NCBI GenBank assembly: GCA_020347565.1
Contig: CP070732.1
Location: 1,226,688-1,290,687, forward strand
Reading direction: 5' to 3'
DNA: 64,000 bases
Origin: Methanobacteriota archaeon
Lineage (GTDB): Archaea > Thermoplasmatota > Thermoplasmata > UBA10834
Below are positions 1 through 8,253 of the stretch, piece by piece. Positions within the stretch are counted from its first letter, which is position 1. The number at the start of each line of letters is the position of its first letter. A model generated the notes under the pieces. It had not been told where the DNA came from, made no database searches, and saw only the letters and a program-made list of their open reading frames with translations. The translations under genes were made by a program, and so were the position numbers.

Positions 1-281
1 GGGACGTCTCCCCCGCGCGCCACGTCAAGCTCGGCCGCGTAGACTTCCGCTCCCGGGTTCGGCAGCCCCATCGCGTTGATGATCCCGCCCTCGACCTCAA
101 CGATGCAGGGATTCGCGTGCCCCTCCCTTTCGTCGGCGCTCACCGACTTGGTGACAAGGGCACCTGCGCCAGCCCTGGCGACCTCCAGCATGCTCCTGCC
201 CGTTTCGTTCAGAATGCCAGAGGCCAGCATCGTCGGGTTTCTAAGTCGCAATCCAGCAATCTCGACAGCCAGCTCGGTCAT
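1..281 (-). CDS. pyrD: Dihydroorotate dehydrogenase, N-terminal part
   Basis: Flavin enzyme of pyrimidine synthesis that oxidises dihydroorotate to orotate. The first 93 codons are present and the gene runs off the left edge. Visible class 1 motifs are LRNPTMLASGI near residue 16, AGAGALVTKSV near residue 39 and NAMGLPNPG near residue 74, which line the FMN and substrate site. The ATG at 281 follows GGAGG by three bases. A TATA-like TTATTTTA lies about 35 bp upstream, between this gene and iscU, so it probably has its own promoter. pyrBI sits 40 kb away in the same window. Class 1B is likely, but the PyrK partner is not visible. Confidence 0.9.
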   Translation of the reverse strand, partial: MTELAVEIAGLRLRNPTMLASGILNETGRSMLEVARAGAGALVTKSVSADEREGHANPCIVEVEGGIINAMGLPNPGAEVYAAELDVARGGDV

Positions 282-350
282 CGGCCTCCGAACTTGATTG
301 GCCAAGCGCCTAAAATAACCTTTCTCGGGATGGCTTGCGGGGGAGGGCGG

Positions 351-734
351 TCATGCTTTGTGCTTGGCCTCGTAGTCGCTGATTGCCTCTCTGAGCGCGT
401 CAGCGGCCAGATTGGAGCAATGCATCTTGACCGGCGGGAGTCCGTCCAGGGCGTCGGCGACATCCCCTCGCGACAGCTTCTTCGCCTCCTCAAGGGTCTT
501 CCCCCTCGCCAGCTCGGTGATCATCGAGCTCGTCGCGATGGCCGCGCCGCACCCGAAGGTCTTGAACTTGATGTCGGTTATGACGTCGTTGTCGACCTTG
601 ATGTACAGCCACATCACATCACCGCACTGCGGGTTGCCTACCTTCCCGATGCCGTCGGCGTCCGCTATCTCGCCGACGTTCCTGGGGTTGGTGAAGTGGT
701 CCATCACCTTATCGCTGTACAGAGGCGTCACCAC
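351..734 (-). CDS. iscU: Fe-S cluster scaffold protein, NifU/IscU family
   Basis: Scaffold on which Fe-S clusters are assembled from sulfur supplied by the neighbouring desulfurase. The three conserved scaffold cysteines are visible in GNPQCGDVMW, TFGCGAAIATSS and KMHCSNLAADAL, and the N-terminus carries the family signature YSDKVMDHFTNPRNVG. I chose the GTG codons at 731-734 because the family begins just before that signature; an upstream GTG at 761 would add nine unconserved residues. The gene overlaps the 3' end of the desulfurase gene by 26 bases, so the two are almost certainly co-transcribed and translationally coupled. Confidence 0.93.
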   Translation of the reverse strand: MVTPLYSDKVMDHFTNPRNVGEIADADGIGKVGNPQCGDVMWLYIKVDNDVITDIKFKTFGCGAAIATSSMITELARGKTLEEAKKLSRGDVADALDGLPPVKMHCSNLAADALREAISDYEAKHKA

Positions 735-1926
735 CGTCAGATCCCAACGGCGTATGCCCACTGAAGGGTGAGATTTCCCTCAGCTTGGATACGACGCCGG
801 GCAGCACATCAATGAAATATCCTGCCTCCTCATGATTGTTTTCCCGTCCCAAGGTGACCCTTAGGCTGCCATGGGCCTGCTCGTGCCTGAGACCCATGGC
901 GAGGAGCACGTGGGACGGCTCCAGCGAGCCCGTCGAGCAGGCGGAACCGGTGGATGTGGCTATCCCGAGCATGTCGAGCCCGAGGACCAGCCCCTCCCCT
1001 TCTATGAAATCGAACCTGAAGTGCGCGTTACCGGCCAGCCTCTTCGTCGGATGGCCGTTGAGGTATGAATTGGGGATCTCGTCGAGGACTTCCTTCACCA
1101 AGTTGTCTCTCAGGCCACGCATCCGGTCGGAGACCTCTCCCATGTCCCTCCTGGCGATTTCCGCCGCCTTTCCGAATCCGGCTATTCCCGGAACGTTCTC
1201 CGTAGACGACCTCAGCCCTCCCTCGTGCCCTCCACCGTGGAGGATCGGGTCTATCCCAGTGCCTTTCCTGACGAACAGGGCTCCAATGCCCTTCGGACCG
1301 TGCATTTTGTGTGACGAAATCGAAAGAAGGTCGACGTCCAGCCTGTCAAGGTCTATCGGCACCTTGCTGACGGCCTGGACTGCGTCCGTGTGAAATGGGA
1401 TGCCGCTGTCCTTCGCGATCCTGCCAATCTCCTCCACCGGCTGCATCGTTCCCACTTCGCTGTTGGCCATCATGATGCTTATCAGGACGGTGTCGTCCCT
1501 GATCGCGTCTCTCACGGCCTCCGGGTCTATCAGCGCTTCACTGGAGACAGGGATCCTCGTGACCTGGAAGCCCAGTCCCTCGAGGTACGCACATGGTTCG
1601 AGTACCGCAGGGTGCTCGACCGCACTCGTGATGATGTGGCCGTCGGCTCTCCGGCCGTGCATGGCCGTCCCCTTGACGGCGAGGTTATCCGACTCGGTCC
1701 CTCCCGAGGTGAACACGATCTCCGATGGGTCTGCGTTCAGCAGCTTTGCCAGGCTCTCCCTGCCTTCGTCCACCGCCTTCCTTGCCTCACGGCCGAAGGA
1801 GTGGATGCTGGAGGCGTTGCCGCTCTTCTCTGAGAAGTAGGGCGACATCGCCTCGACCACCTCTGGCAGCATAGGCGCTGTCGCGCCGTGGTCGAAGTAT
1901 ATCCTCTTCCCATGGCCAGCCGACAT
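709..1926 (-). CDS. iscS: Cysteine desulfurase, NifS/IscS type (class V aminotransferase)
   Basis: PLP enzyme that converts cysteine to alanine and hands the sulfur, as a persulfide, to IscU. At 405 residues it has the usual family length. The PLP lysine is in SISSHKMHGPKGIGAL, the PLP-binding histidine in TDAVQ/SSHK context, and the catalytic cysteine in the mobile loop STGSACSTGSLEPSH, which is typical of group I enzymes. TTTAAA lies about 30 bp upstream of the ATG, placing transcription start within a few bases of the start codon, so the message is leaderless or nearly so. It leads the iscS-iscU pair. No IscA, ferredoxin or SufBCD gene lies beside it. Confidence 0.94.
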   Translation of the reverse strand: MSAGHGKRIYFDHGATAPMLPEVVEAMSPYFSEKSGNASSIHSFGREARKAVDEGRESLAKLLNADPSEIVFTSGGTESDNLAVKGTAMHGRRADGHIITSAVEHPAVLEPCAYLEGLGFQVTRIPVSSEALIDPEAVRDAIRDDTVLISIMMANSEVGTMQPVEEIGRIAKDSGIPFHTDAVQAVSKVPIDLDRLDVDLLSISSHKMHGPKGIGALFVRKGTGIDPILHGGGHEGGLRSSTENVPGIAGFGKAAEIARRDMGEVSDRMRGLRDNLVKEVLDEIPNSYLNGHPTKRLAGNAHFRFDFIEGEGLVLGLDMLGIATSTGSACSTGSLEPSHVLLAMGLRHEQAHGSLRVTLGRENNHEEAGYFIDVLPGVVSKLREISPFSGHTPLGSDGGDASVQR

Positions 1927-2059
1927 GATGATTCAGGGTGATGCCTGCCCGGTGGTTTAAAGGTTTGCGGCTACGTCTTGCGACGCTTCCCAGCCAGCGT
2001 CCCACGGGCGGCGTCCTCGAAAAAGGAGAAATAGGCCAGAGTGCTATGGCGGCCCTTCC

Positions 2060-3271
2060 ATGGACGTCTACAGGCTGAGGAAGGACTTCCCGCTCCTGGC
2101 TGGGTCGGAGGACTCGGAGAAGCCGATATACCTCGACAGCGCCTCCCAGACGCTCAGGCCCCGGAGCGTCATGGAGGCGATGGACGAGTACTACGAGTCC
2201 TTTCCAGCATGTGCGGGAAGGAGCGCGCACAAGCTCGCGACCGAGATCTCGATCCGATGCGACGAGGTGCGGTCGAAGGCTGCGAACTTCCTGGGTGCGG
2301 AGGACTCATCGGAGATCTCGTTCCTGAAGAACGCCACCGAGGGTCTGAACACGATCATATTCGGGTGCGGCTTGGAGAGGGGAGACGAGGTCGTGACGAC
2401 GGATTACGAGCACAACTCCGTTCACGTTCCTCTCCTGAGGGCGTCTGAGACCATTGGTATCAGGCGGAGGATCGTAGATTCGCTTCCGGACGGCACCTTC
2501 GATCTCGAGTCCTTCGAAGAGGTCATGAGCAGGAGGGTCAAGCTGGTCGCAGCGTGCCTCACCTCGAACGTCACGGGATACACACTGCCTGCGAAGGAGG
2601 TCGTCGACATTGCTCATTCGCACGGTGCTGCAGTGGTGTTCGACGCCGCCCAGACAGCTCCGTCGAGGCGGGTCGACGCGAGGGAGCTGGACGCCGATTT
2701 TGTCGTCGCGTGCGCTCACAAGATGCTGGGCCCCTCCGGAGTCGGCATCATGTACGCCCGCAGGGAGCTGTCCGAGAGGCTCGACCCGCGCATGCTTGGC
2801 GGGCACGGCGTCGCATACGTCGACAGGGATTCGTACGAGCTCCTCCCGCCGCCCGAGCGCTTCGAGGCTGGGCTGCAGAACTACGCGGGAATCGTAGGAA
2901 CAGGCGCGGCAATCGACTACCTGAACGCCGTGGGCCTCGAAGAGGTCTTCGGACACGAGTTATCGCTGAACAGGCGGCTGACCAGGGCGCTGAGGTCCAT
3001 ACCAGGGGTCGACATCCTCGAACCCGCTGACCCCAACCTGAGAGGCGGCATGCTCGGCTTCAACCTGGCCGGATTCATCCCCCACGACGTCGCTGTCATC
3101 CTCGATCACTCGCGAGGCATCATGCTCCGGGCCGGCAGGCTCTGCTGCCACTCGATTTTCGAGGCGAGAGGGATCGAAGGCTGTGCAAGAGCGTCCTTCT
3201 ATCTATACAACACCACCGAAGAGGTCGAAGCACTTGCCGAGGCAGTGGAGGACATGACGGCCGGGCTCTGA
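2060..3271 (+). CDS. SufS-like cysteine desulfurase (class V aminotransferase)
   Basis: A second PLP-dependent class V enzyme of 403 residues, divergent from iscS. The internal aldimine lysine is in VACAHKMLGPSGVGIMY, and the C-terminal arginine and cysteine lie in LRAGRLCCHSIF, matching the RxGxxC element of group II (SufS/CsdA) desulfurases rather than the longer group I loop. The C-terminus ARASFYLYNTTEEVEAL is also of that type. Cysteine desulfurase is therefore likely, although isopenicillin-epimerase or selenocysteine lyase-like activity cannot be excluded from sequence. No SufBCD genes are nearby. Its 3' end overlaps the convergent gene ending at 3199 by 73 bases. Confidence 0.82.
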   Translation: MDVYRLRKDFPLLAGSEDSEKPIYLDSASQTLRPRSVMEAMDEYYESFPACAGRSAHKLATEISIRCDEVRSKAANFLGAEDSSEISFLKNATEGLNTIIFGCGLERGDEVVTTDYEHNSVHVPLLRASETIGIRRRIVDSLPDGTFDLESFEEVMSRRVKLVAACLTSNVTGYTLPAKEVVDIAHSHGAAVVFDAAQTAPSRRVDARELDADFVVACAHKMLGPSGVGIMYARRELSERLDPRMLGGHGVAYVDRDSYELLPPPERFEAGLQNYAGIVGTGAAIDYLNAVGLEEVFGHELSLNRRLTRALRSIPGVDILEPADPNLRGGMLGFNLAGFIPHDVAVILDHSRGIMLRAGRLCCHSIFEARGIEGCARASFYLYNTTEEVEALAEAVEDMTAGL

Positions 3272-3747
3272 GCCGGGCCGTACCTCGTCGTCCAGGCGAA
3301 TGCGAACAGGGTCGGCACCGAATCCAGCGGGACCCACCTTGTGCTCACCATGACCGTGTCTCCCGAGACCGCCACGCATGTGCCGTGTGCGAGGTCCAGT
3401 CGCTCCACCTCGGCCGATTCCAGGACGGATCCGTTCCATGGCCAAAGGTGCAGTTCAGAGCAGGTCTCGCACACCACAGTCGCCGCCCCTGAGCTCATCA
3501 TCACGCTCTCCGGGCGCATCTCGAGGCGGATCAGGGCTCCCGACGCTGTGGTATGGAGCGACAGCTCGATGTCCGTTTCCAGGCCCTTGACCATGGCATT
3601 GGCCAAGGACTCACACAGGCCCCAGACGAGGTCTTCCAGCTCAACCCTGTCGGTCGCGTCATGACCGTAGAGGAGAGCTGGCCACAGGGCCGACGCGACG
3701 ACGAGGGCGCAGACGGCCATAGATACCTTCGATATCACGAAGTCCAA
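3199..3747 (-). CDS. Exported pilin-operon protein, function unknown
   Basis: I do not recognise the family. The 182-residue product has an N-terminal hydrophobic segment (about residues 8-28, VSMAVCALVVASALWPALLYG) followed by an extracellular-looking domain rich in serine, threonine and valine with a CETC motif near residue 93. It is the last of three small exported proteins in one transcription unit; its start overlaps the end of the preceding gene by 13 bases. The 3' 73 bases overlap the convergent desulfurase gene. The low-complexity tail (alternating Ser and Ala) lies in that overlap, so the true C-terminus is the least certain part. Confidence 0.55.
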   Translation of the reverse strand: MDFVISKVSMAVCALVVASALWPALLYGHDATDRVELEDLVWGLCESLANAMVKGLETDIELSLHTTASGALIRLEMRPESVMMSSGAATVVCETCSELHLWPWNGSVLESAEVERLDLAHGTCVAVSGDTVMVSTRWVPLDSVPTLFAFAWTTRYGPAQSPAVMSSTASASASTSSVVLYR

Positions 3748-4220
3748 GGCGCCACCTCGCAGACGACCACATGGCGCCCATCACGGACGTCGCAGGCCAT
3801 AAGCATCCAGAACCTGTCTGAGCTGACGAGTAGCTGGTCCAGATCGCCCGAGGCGAGCCAGACGAACGGTTCGCTGGCGGAGTGTATCACGCGCCTTCCC
3901 GAGGACATGTCCAGAACAACACTGGTCATGTACGGGTCGCCCCATGCGTCGCCGATCGCGACGCGGTCCACGTGCAGGCGCCCCTCCGTCGCCAGGTCGA
4001 TTCCAAGAGTCCTGTTGGAGCCGACACCTTCCATCGCAACGGCCTGCGAGGCGCTTATCAGACGCAGGAGTTCGACATCGCACCTGTGGAGGAAGCTGCG
4101 GTCCTCGAGCGCCTCCAGGGCGTCCGCGGCCGGCGCGATAGACAGGCCGGCCACCACTGCGACGATCATGAGCCTCAGAGGGAGGGATTCCAGCCCAGCA
4201 TCATCCGGACGCAGACTCAT
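3735..4220 (-). CDS. Type IV pilin-like exported protein
   Basis: A 161-residue protein whose N-terminus, AGLESLPLRLMIVAVVAGLS at about residues 8-27, is a short charged leader followed by one hydrophobic helix. The same G-x-E-x-LPL-x-L-x-I pattern begins the upstream gene product, which suggests both carry an archaeal class III (pilin-like) signal processed by a prepilin peptidase. The rest is a soluble extracellular domain with two or three cysteines (HRCDVELL, MACDV, VVCEV). Six bases separate it from the upstream gene and it overlaps the downstream one, so this is the middle of a three-gene unit. Assembly into a filament is inferred, not shown. Confidence 0.6.
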   Translation of the reverse strand: MSLRPDDAGLESLPLRLMIVAVVAGLSIAPAADALEALEDRSFLHRCDVELLRLISASQAVAMEGVGSNRTLGIDLATEGRLHVDRVAIGDAWGDPYMTSVVLDMSSGRRVIHSASEPFVWLASGDLDQLLVSSDRFWMLMACDVRDGRHVVVCEVAPWTS

Positions 4221-4226
4221 CTTCGA

Positions 4227-4685
4227 TCAGCTCGGTATGACCGGTATCTCGAAGCTGGAGTCCATGCCGTAGTCCCCCTTCGCCACCGTGACGGTGATGG
4301 TCGCCAGTGCCGGCCCGAAGTGCTCCACGACGAGGCCCGTGAACACGACGCACCCCCTCCCGTCCGTGACGCCTCTGACGGGCTCTCCTTCGCTCGTCCT
4401 GATGTTACCTCCTTCGAGCAGCACCGTCGCTCCCTCGAGTCTGTCGCCGCTCTGGTCCGTCACTATGACCGTAATGGCAAGCCCGTCCCTCACGTAGAGC
4501 CCGTCACCGTCGCTGTCGAAGACCAATATCTCGCCAGGCGTGACGTAGACCTCCCCTATCGACCTGGGGCCGGATATCGAACTCATCCAACCCATGAGGA
4601 TCGTCAGCCCGAGACCGGCTATGACCACCATTATCAGCAGCTGAAGCGGGAGCCCTTCGACGCCCGCGTGGCCGTCTCCCGCCAT
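4227..4685 (-). CDS. Type IV pilin-like protein with Ig-like/prealbumin-type domain
   Basis: First gene of the pilin-like unit, 152 residues from the ATG at 4685; a longer reading frame upstream is unconserved in appearance. The N-terminus GHAGVEGLPLQLLIMVVIAG near residues 6-25 matches the hydrophobic signature of the next gene. Residues about 60-145 form a beta-rich domain (ITVIVTDQSGDRLEGATVLL, then VTDGRGCVVFTGL) resembling a bacterial Ig-like or carboxypeptidase-regulatory fold, common in archaeal surface proteins. A TATA-like GATAATTTACC lies near 4835 on this strand, giving a leader of over 100 bases. Function in adhesion or pilus assembly is inferred from the signal type and the layout. 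Confidence 0.62.
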   Translation of the reverse strand: MAGDGHAGVEGLPLQLLIMVVIAGLGLTILMGWMSSISGPRSIGEVYVTPGEILVFDSDGDGLYVRDGLAITVIVTDQSGDRLEGATVLLEGGNIRTSEGEPVRGVTDGRGCVVFTGLVVEHFGPALATITVTVAKGDYGMDSSFEIPVIPS

Positions 4686-4952
4686 CCTCTTCTTGCAGCC
4701 CACCGGAAACCCCCTGACGCGTCTTTGCCCATAGAGTCGACCAAGACGGACGTCCGCCAGCCTTGAGCCCTGCCGCTGCACGTACGCTACGGGTGTGCTT
4801 GCTTCCGTCGAGCACGACGCGCCAGGTAAATTATCAACCTTGATTCCCAGGATGACATGTTCATATACGCTCGGAGCGCGTAGTTCACCACACAAGAGCA
4901 GGAGGGTCTGGAAGCGTCCGCCCTTGGGCTAACGCCTGTTCGAGGATCGGAG

Positions 4953-5750
4953 ATGATGAGGATGGAAGCGTCTAAGTGTCCGAAGTGCGGCGAAGAGCCG
5001 AACTTCCTGGAACACATGGAGAAGTGGTACTGCTACGAGTGCAACTCGTATGTGGATGAATCCGAACTCGAGGTCGTTGATGAGGCCGAGGAAGAGGCCG
5101 AGACACCGGTGGAGGCCGAGGCCGAAGCGGTGGAGCCAACGGCGGAGACGGATGCGACAGAAGAGGAGGAAGAGGTCGCGCCATCCCCTGTCGAGGAGGC
5201 CAAGGCGGCCGTTGAGGTCCGCATGTGCCCCAGCTGCGGCCAGCCCCTGAAGTGGATCGAGAAGTACAAGCGAGATTACTGTTACAGTTGCAAGAAGTAC
5301 GCCCCTCTTAGGAAGAAGGTCGCTCAGAAGCCGGAGCCCAAGCCGGAGGTGAAGCCCGCGCCGGAGCCGAAGCCCGTCGAGGAAGCTGGCAAGTCCTGCC
5401 CCGAGTGTTCGGGCGAGATGAAGTACATAGAGAAGTACAAGGAATGGTACTGCCACTCCTGCAGGAAGTACCCGTTGCACAAGCCGAAGCCGAAGGCGCC
5501 CGCAGAGAGGGCGACGGGCAAGCCCAAGTGCCCGAAGTGCGACGGTGCCTTGAGATACATAGAGAAGTACCAGAGGCACTACTGCAACGCCTGCAAGGAG
5601 TATGCGCCGAAGGGCGTGACTGCGGCGCAGGTGAAGACCTGTCCGGCGTGCAAATCGGAGCTCAAGTACATCAAGCAGTACAATGAGTGGTACTGCTACA
5701 AGTGCAAGAAGTACCCGCTCCGTCCGAGCAAGCCGGTCCTACTGATCTGA
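4953..5750 (+). CDS. Protein with five tandem zinc ribbons
   Basis: The 265-residue protein contains five copies of a CPxC...YCxxC zinc ribbon at about residues 9-30, 91-117, 148-175, 191-217 and 229-255. Copies 2-5 share the core K-(Y/W)-I-E/K-K/Q-Y between cysteine pairs and end in K/E-KY-A/P-P-L. An acidic linker (residues 38-75, mostly Glu, Ala and Val) follows copy 1 and a Lys/Pro/Glu linker separates copies 2 and 3. All twenty cysteines are intact. No membrane segment or catalytic domain is visible. Such arrays usually bind nucleic acid or protein partners; that role is inference. Three in-frame ATGs (4953, 4956, 4962) make the exact start uncertain. It diverges from the pilin-like unit. 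Confidence 0.8.
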   Translation: MMRMEASKCPKCGEEPNFLEHMEKWYCYECNSYVDESELEVVDEAEEEAETPVEAEAEAVEPTAETDATEEEEEVAPSPVEEAKAAVEVRMCPSCGQPLKWIEKYKRDYCYSCKKYAPLRKKVAQKPEPKPEVKPAPEPKPVEEAGKSCPECSGEMKYIEKYKEWYCHSCRKYPLHKPKPKAPAERATGKPKCPKCDGALRYIEKYQRHYCNACKEYAPKGVTAAQVKTCPACKSELKYIKQYNEWYCYKCKKYPLRPSKPVLLI

Positions 5751-5767
5751 AGCAGCGTTCGGACGGT

Positions 5768-6343
5768 TCAGCTGTTATCTGGCGGCTTCTGCTGCTGGCC
5801 TTGGAAGAAGGTCACATCCGTAGGGGCAGGGCTGGCCGGTTCGTCCGCGGCCTCTCGTGCCTTCATACGCCCGCCAAGCACCGCGACGACGACTCCTACC
5901 ACTATAAGGACGACGCCCAGGACCATGCCTGTCATGGCAATTCCGTTTATCTTGGCGGTCACTGTCACGTCCTGATTGAGCGATTCGCTCAGCGATCCGT
6001 GCTCGAAGACGAAGTAGTACCTTCCTGAGTCCGGAAGCGCGAAGCTGAAGCTTCCCGAGTCGCCAGAAGTCGTGAACAGATCGTCCTTGTGCCCGGTCGA
6101 GACGTACGAGTCGTATCCCTGCTGGTCGAATACATAGACTCTGATATCGCCCTCGGCCGCGACGTAATCCATGTCGATCGACCCTCCAATCAGGCCGCTG
6201 TAGTATATCCCGTAGTAGTACCCGCCAGACGGGATTGTGAAGTCCGTGGTGTCTTCGGCCGGCAGGATGGCGAAGACGAGTATCAGAAGCCCGATTGAGG
6301 CGATTACCGTTCCTACCGCGGTCACTATCCTGCCCTTCCTCAT
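5768..6343 (-). CDS. Membrane protein with extracytoplasmic beta domain, unknown
   Basis: Not recognised as a named family. An N-terminal hydrophobic helix (about residues 6-28) is followed by about 100 residues of likely extracellular beta domain rich in Gly, Tyr and Asp, ending in FSFALPDSGRYYFVFEHG, a pattern seen in GOLD or pre-peptidase C-terminal-like domains. A second helix (MTGMVLGVVLIVVGVVVAVL) precedes a short cytoplasmic tail with Gln and Pro. The ATG at 6343 overlaps the stop codon of the upstream gene as ATGA, so I prefer it over the ATG at 6352. The two genes form a coupled pair. Confidence 0.6.
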   Translation of the reverse strand: MRKGRIVTAVGTVIASIGLLILVFAILPAEDTTDFTIPSGGYYYGIYYSGLIGGSIDMDYVAAEGDIRVYVFDQQGYDSYVSTGHKDDLFTTSGDSGSFSFALPDSGRYYFVFEHGSLSESLNQDVTVTAKINGIAMTGMVLGVVLIVVGVVVAVLGGRMKAREAADEPASPAPTDVTFFQGQQQKPPDNS

Positions 6344-6849
6344 ATCTTCCACTCCGCGTTTTGAGCCACCGTCGGCGGCAAGGCCAGCTCGAACGCCTGC
6401 TGCGTCATCTTCGCGTAGTCTTCCATAGCCACCTTCGCCTTCACGCCCTCCGCCTTCCTCTTCGCCCTCAGTTCGTCGGGCAGCATCAGCTGACCAGCGA
6501 GCTTCTTCTTGCCGCCATCGTCAGCATAATCCATTCTGATAGTATAGCCGGACATCCTCTTCTTCAGCTCCACCCCGGTCACGGACGAATGCGGCACGCA
6601 AATGTTCTTATCGTTCGCTGCCAGCGCGGCCGGGTCGCAGTTGCCGTAGTCATGGTCCTTCTTCTTGCTGACGGCATCTGCTATGGCCGCACCTATGGCC
6701 CCGCCAACGACTGCGCCGATTCCAGCCTTCGACGAGCTCTTGAGCACGAATATCGTTCTCTCGCTTGTGAGCAGAATGCCGTATTCCTTGGGTCCCAATG
6801 CTCCTGCGAGTAACACCTTGGGAATGACTGCTATCTTGCGTTCCTCCAC
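6340..6849 (-). CDS. Conserved hypothetical protein, possible PH-like domain
   Basis: A 169-residue protein of unknown function. It begins with alternating hydrophobic strands (PKVLLAGALGPKEYGILLTS, then RTIFVLKSS) as in PH-like domains that use a short strand repeat, followed by a glycine-rich hydrophobic segment (AGIGAVVGGAIGAAIADAVS) that may insert in a membrane or form a glycine-zipper. A VTGVELKKR strand and a basic helix follow. The downstream membrane protein starts within its stop codon, so the pair is likely to act together. No catalytic motif is visible. The PH-like assignment is tentative. Confidence 0.58.
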   Translation of the reverse strand: MEERKIAVIPKVLLAGALGPKEYGILLTSERTIFVLKSSSKAGIGAVVGGAIGAAIADAVSKKKDHDYGNCDPAALAANDKNICVPHSSVTGVELKKRMSGYTIRMDYADDGGKKKLAGQLMLPDELRAKRKAEGVKAKVAMEDYAKMTQQAFELALPPTVAQNAEWKI

Positions 6850-6940
6850 ATAACCACCCAGACGTCGTCACGGGATTACCCAGTGAGTATTAGAACACTT
6901 CGGCCTATCCCAGACGCCTCGTCCAGCGACGGTGTCGATG

Positions 6941-7013
6941 AGCCACCGGGGAGACTTGAACTCCCGACCTGCTGATTACAAGTCAGCTGCTCTACCGACT
7001 GAGCTACGGTGGC
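6941..7013 (-). tRNA. tRNA-Thr (anticodon TGT)
   Basis: 73-base cloverleaf on the minus strand. The acceptor arm GCCACCG pairs with CGGTGGC, discriminator T. The A box reads TAGCTCAGTCGG, the anticodon arm GCTGA-CTTGTAA-TCAGC exposes TGT, and the T arm GGGAG-TTCAAGT-CTCCC is perfectly paired. No intron and no encoded CCA. The gene stands alone between a membrane-protein pair and the FKBP gene. Confidence 0.96.
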
Positions 7014-7186
7014 GTGGATGACCGGCCGAGTAATGAGGGAGCCGGCTTATAGGTTTTGACTCAGCCTCCAGAGCGGCAAGTTCGCGGGAGCCGTCAGCGA
7101 CGATGTCTGGCACGGCCAGGTTCGCATCGGAAGCTTTAAATTGTGGCTCTGTATCCGCACAAAACGCGCACCAGCGGTGTATTCAC

Positions 7187-8065
7187 ATGACCGATGAGGA
7201 GGGTGCTAAGAAGCACCATGAGAAGAAGGAGGAGGCGCATGGCGGAGAGAGATCGAACGTGAAGGCAGGCGACCTGGTCCTCGCCGAGTTCAATGGCTGG
7301 ATTCAGGAGACCGATGAGTTGTTCGACACGACGGACGAGGCTCTTGCGAAGGACAAGGAGATATTCGACGAGAAGATGGTATACGGGCCGCAGCCGATGA
7401 TCCTGGGCAAGGAGCGGCTCTTCCCCGGACTCGACGAGCACATGCTGAAGGCGGAGGTAGGCAAGGAGTACGAGGTGGTTCTGCCGCCCGAGAAGGCCGC
7501 AGGGCCCAGGGATCCAAAGCTCGTCGAGCTACACCCGATGAGGGAGTTCCTGAGGCAAGACATCGAGCCGAAGGTCGGCATGGAGGTCACAGTGAGAAAC
7601 CGGCGCGCGACGATAATCGCCATGACCGCCGGACGGGTCAGGATAGACTTCAACAACAGACTCGCAGGTCGCACTCTGAAATACAAGTACAAGATCGTGA
7701 GCAAACCCACGAAGCCGAAGGAGATAGTCGAGATGCTGCTGAAGATGTCCTACGGCTCCTACGAGGGTTTCGACATCCATCACCACGGAAACGATTACCG
7801 AATGACGCTCCCGGACGCGTGCAAGTACGACCAGAAATGGCTCCTCGCGAAGTACCGCGTCGTGACGGACATCAGAGAGGTCCTCGACGCCGACAAGATA
7901 TCGTTCGTGGAGGAGTACACGAAGCCGAAGGTCAACGAGGAGGGGCCTCAGGATGCCCAGGCCGAGGAGAAGGCAGAGCCGGAGGCCGAGGAGAAGGAAG
8001 CCGAAGTCGAGGAGGAACCGAAGAAGGAGAGAGCTCCCGAGGAACTCCCCGATGACGAGAGGTAG
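7187..8065 (+). CDS. FKBP-type peptidyl-prolyl isomerase (SlyD-like, long archaeal form)
   Basis: Predicted cytoplasmic prolyl isomerase and folding chaperone of 292 residues. After a charged N-terminus, VKAGDLVLAEFNGWI begins the FKBP core, MILGKERLFPGLDEHM (about residues 85-100) is the active-site strand, and an IF-domain insertion with VRNRRATIIAMTAGRVRIDF, NNRLAGRTLKYKYKI gives the SlyD arrangement. A long C-terminal extension ends in a Glu/Lys/Ala-rich tail (about residues 255-292), probably disordered. The ATG at 7187 is chosen because TTTAAA at about 7134 predicts transcription start near 7162; the earlier in-frame ATG at 7103 would lie upstream of it. Confidence 0.88.
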   Translation: MTDEEGAKKHHEKKEEAHGGERSNVKAGDLVLAEFNGWIQETDELFDTTDEALAKDKEIFDEKMVYGPQPMILGKERLFPGLDEHMLKAEVGKEYEVVLPPEKAAGPRDPKLVELHPMREFLRQDIEPKVGMEVTVRNRRATIIAMTAGRVRIDFNNRLAGRTLKYKYKIVSKPTKPKEIVEMLLKMSYGSYEGFDIHHHGNDYRMTLPDACKYDQKWLLAKYRVVTDIREVLDADKISFVEEYTKPKVNEEGPQDAQAEEKAEPEAEEKEAEVEEEPKKERAPEELPDDER

Positions 8066-8179
8066 GGCGGAGTCCCACAACTCCGAGCGTCCCGCGTGCT
8101 TCGCGCAAACATCTTTACCAGCCTTCTGTATTCATCGTTCACGACTTCCTGCTGCTCGTTGGGCGATGGCGGAACACGA

Positions 8180-8253
8180 GGGCGCGTGGCCTAGCTGGAT
8201 ATGGCACTTGCCTCCTAAGCAAGCAGTCAAGGGTTCGAATCCCTTCGCGCCCG
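8180..8253 (+). tRNA. tRNA-Arg (anticodon CCT)
   Basis: 74-base cloverleaf. Acceptor GGGCGCG pairs with CGCGCCC, discriminator G. The D arm region reads TGGCCTAGCTGGATATGGCA, the anticodon arm CTTGC-CTCCTAA-GCAAG exposes CCT, and the T arm AAGGG-TTCGAAT-CCCTT is perfect. No intron, no encoded CCA. Confidence 0.96.
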
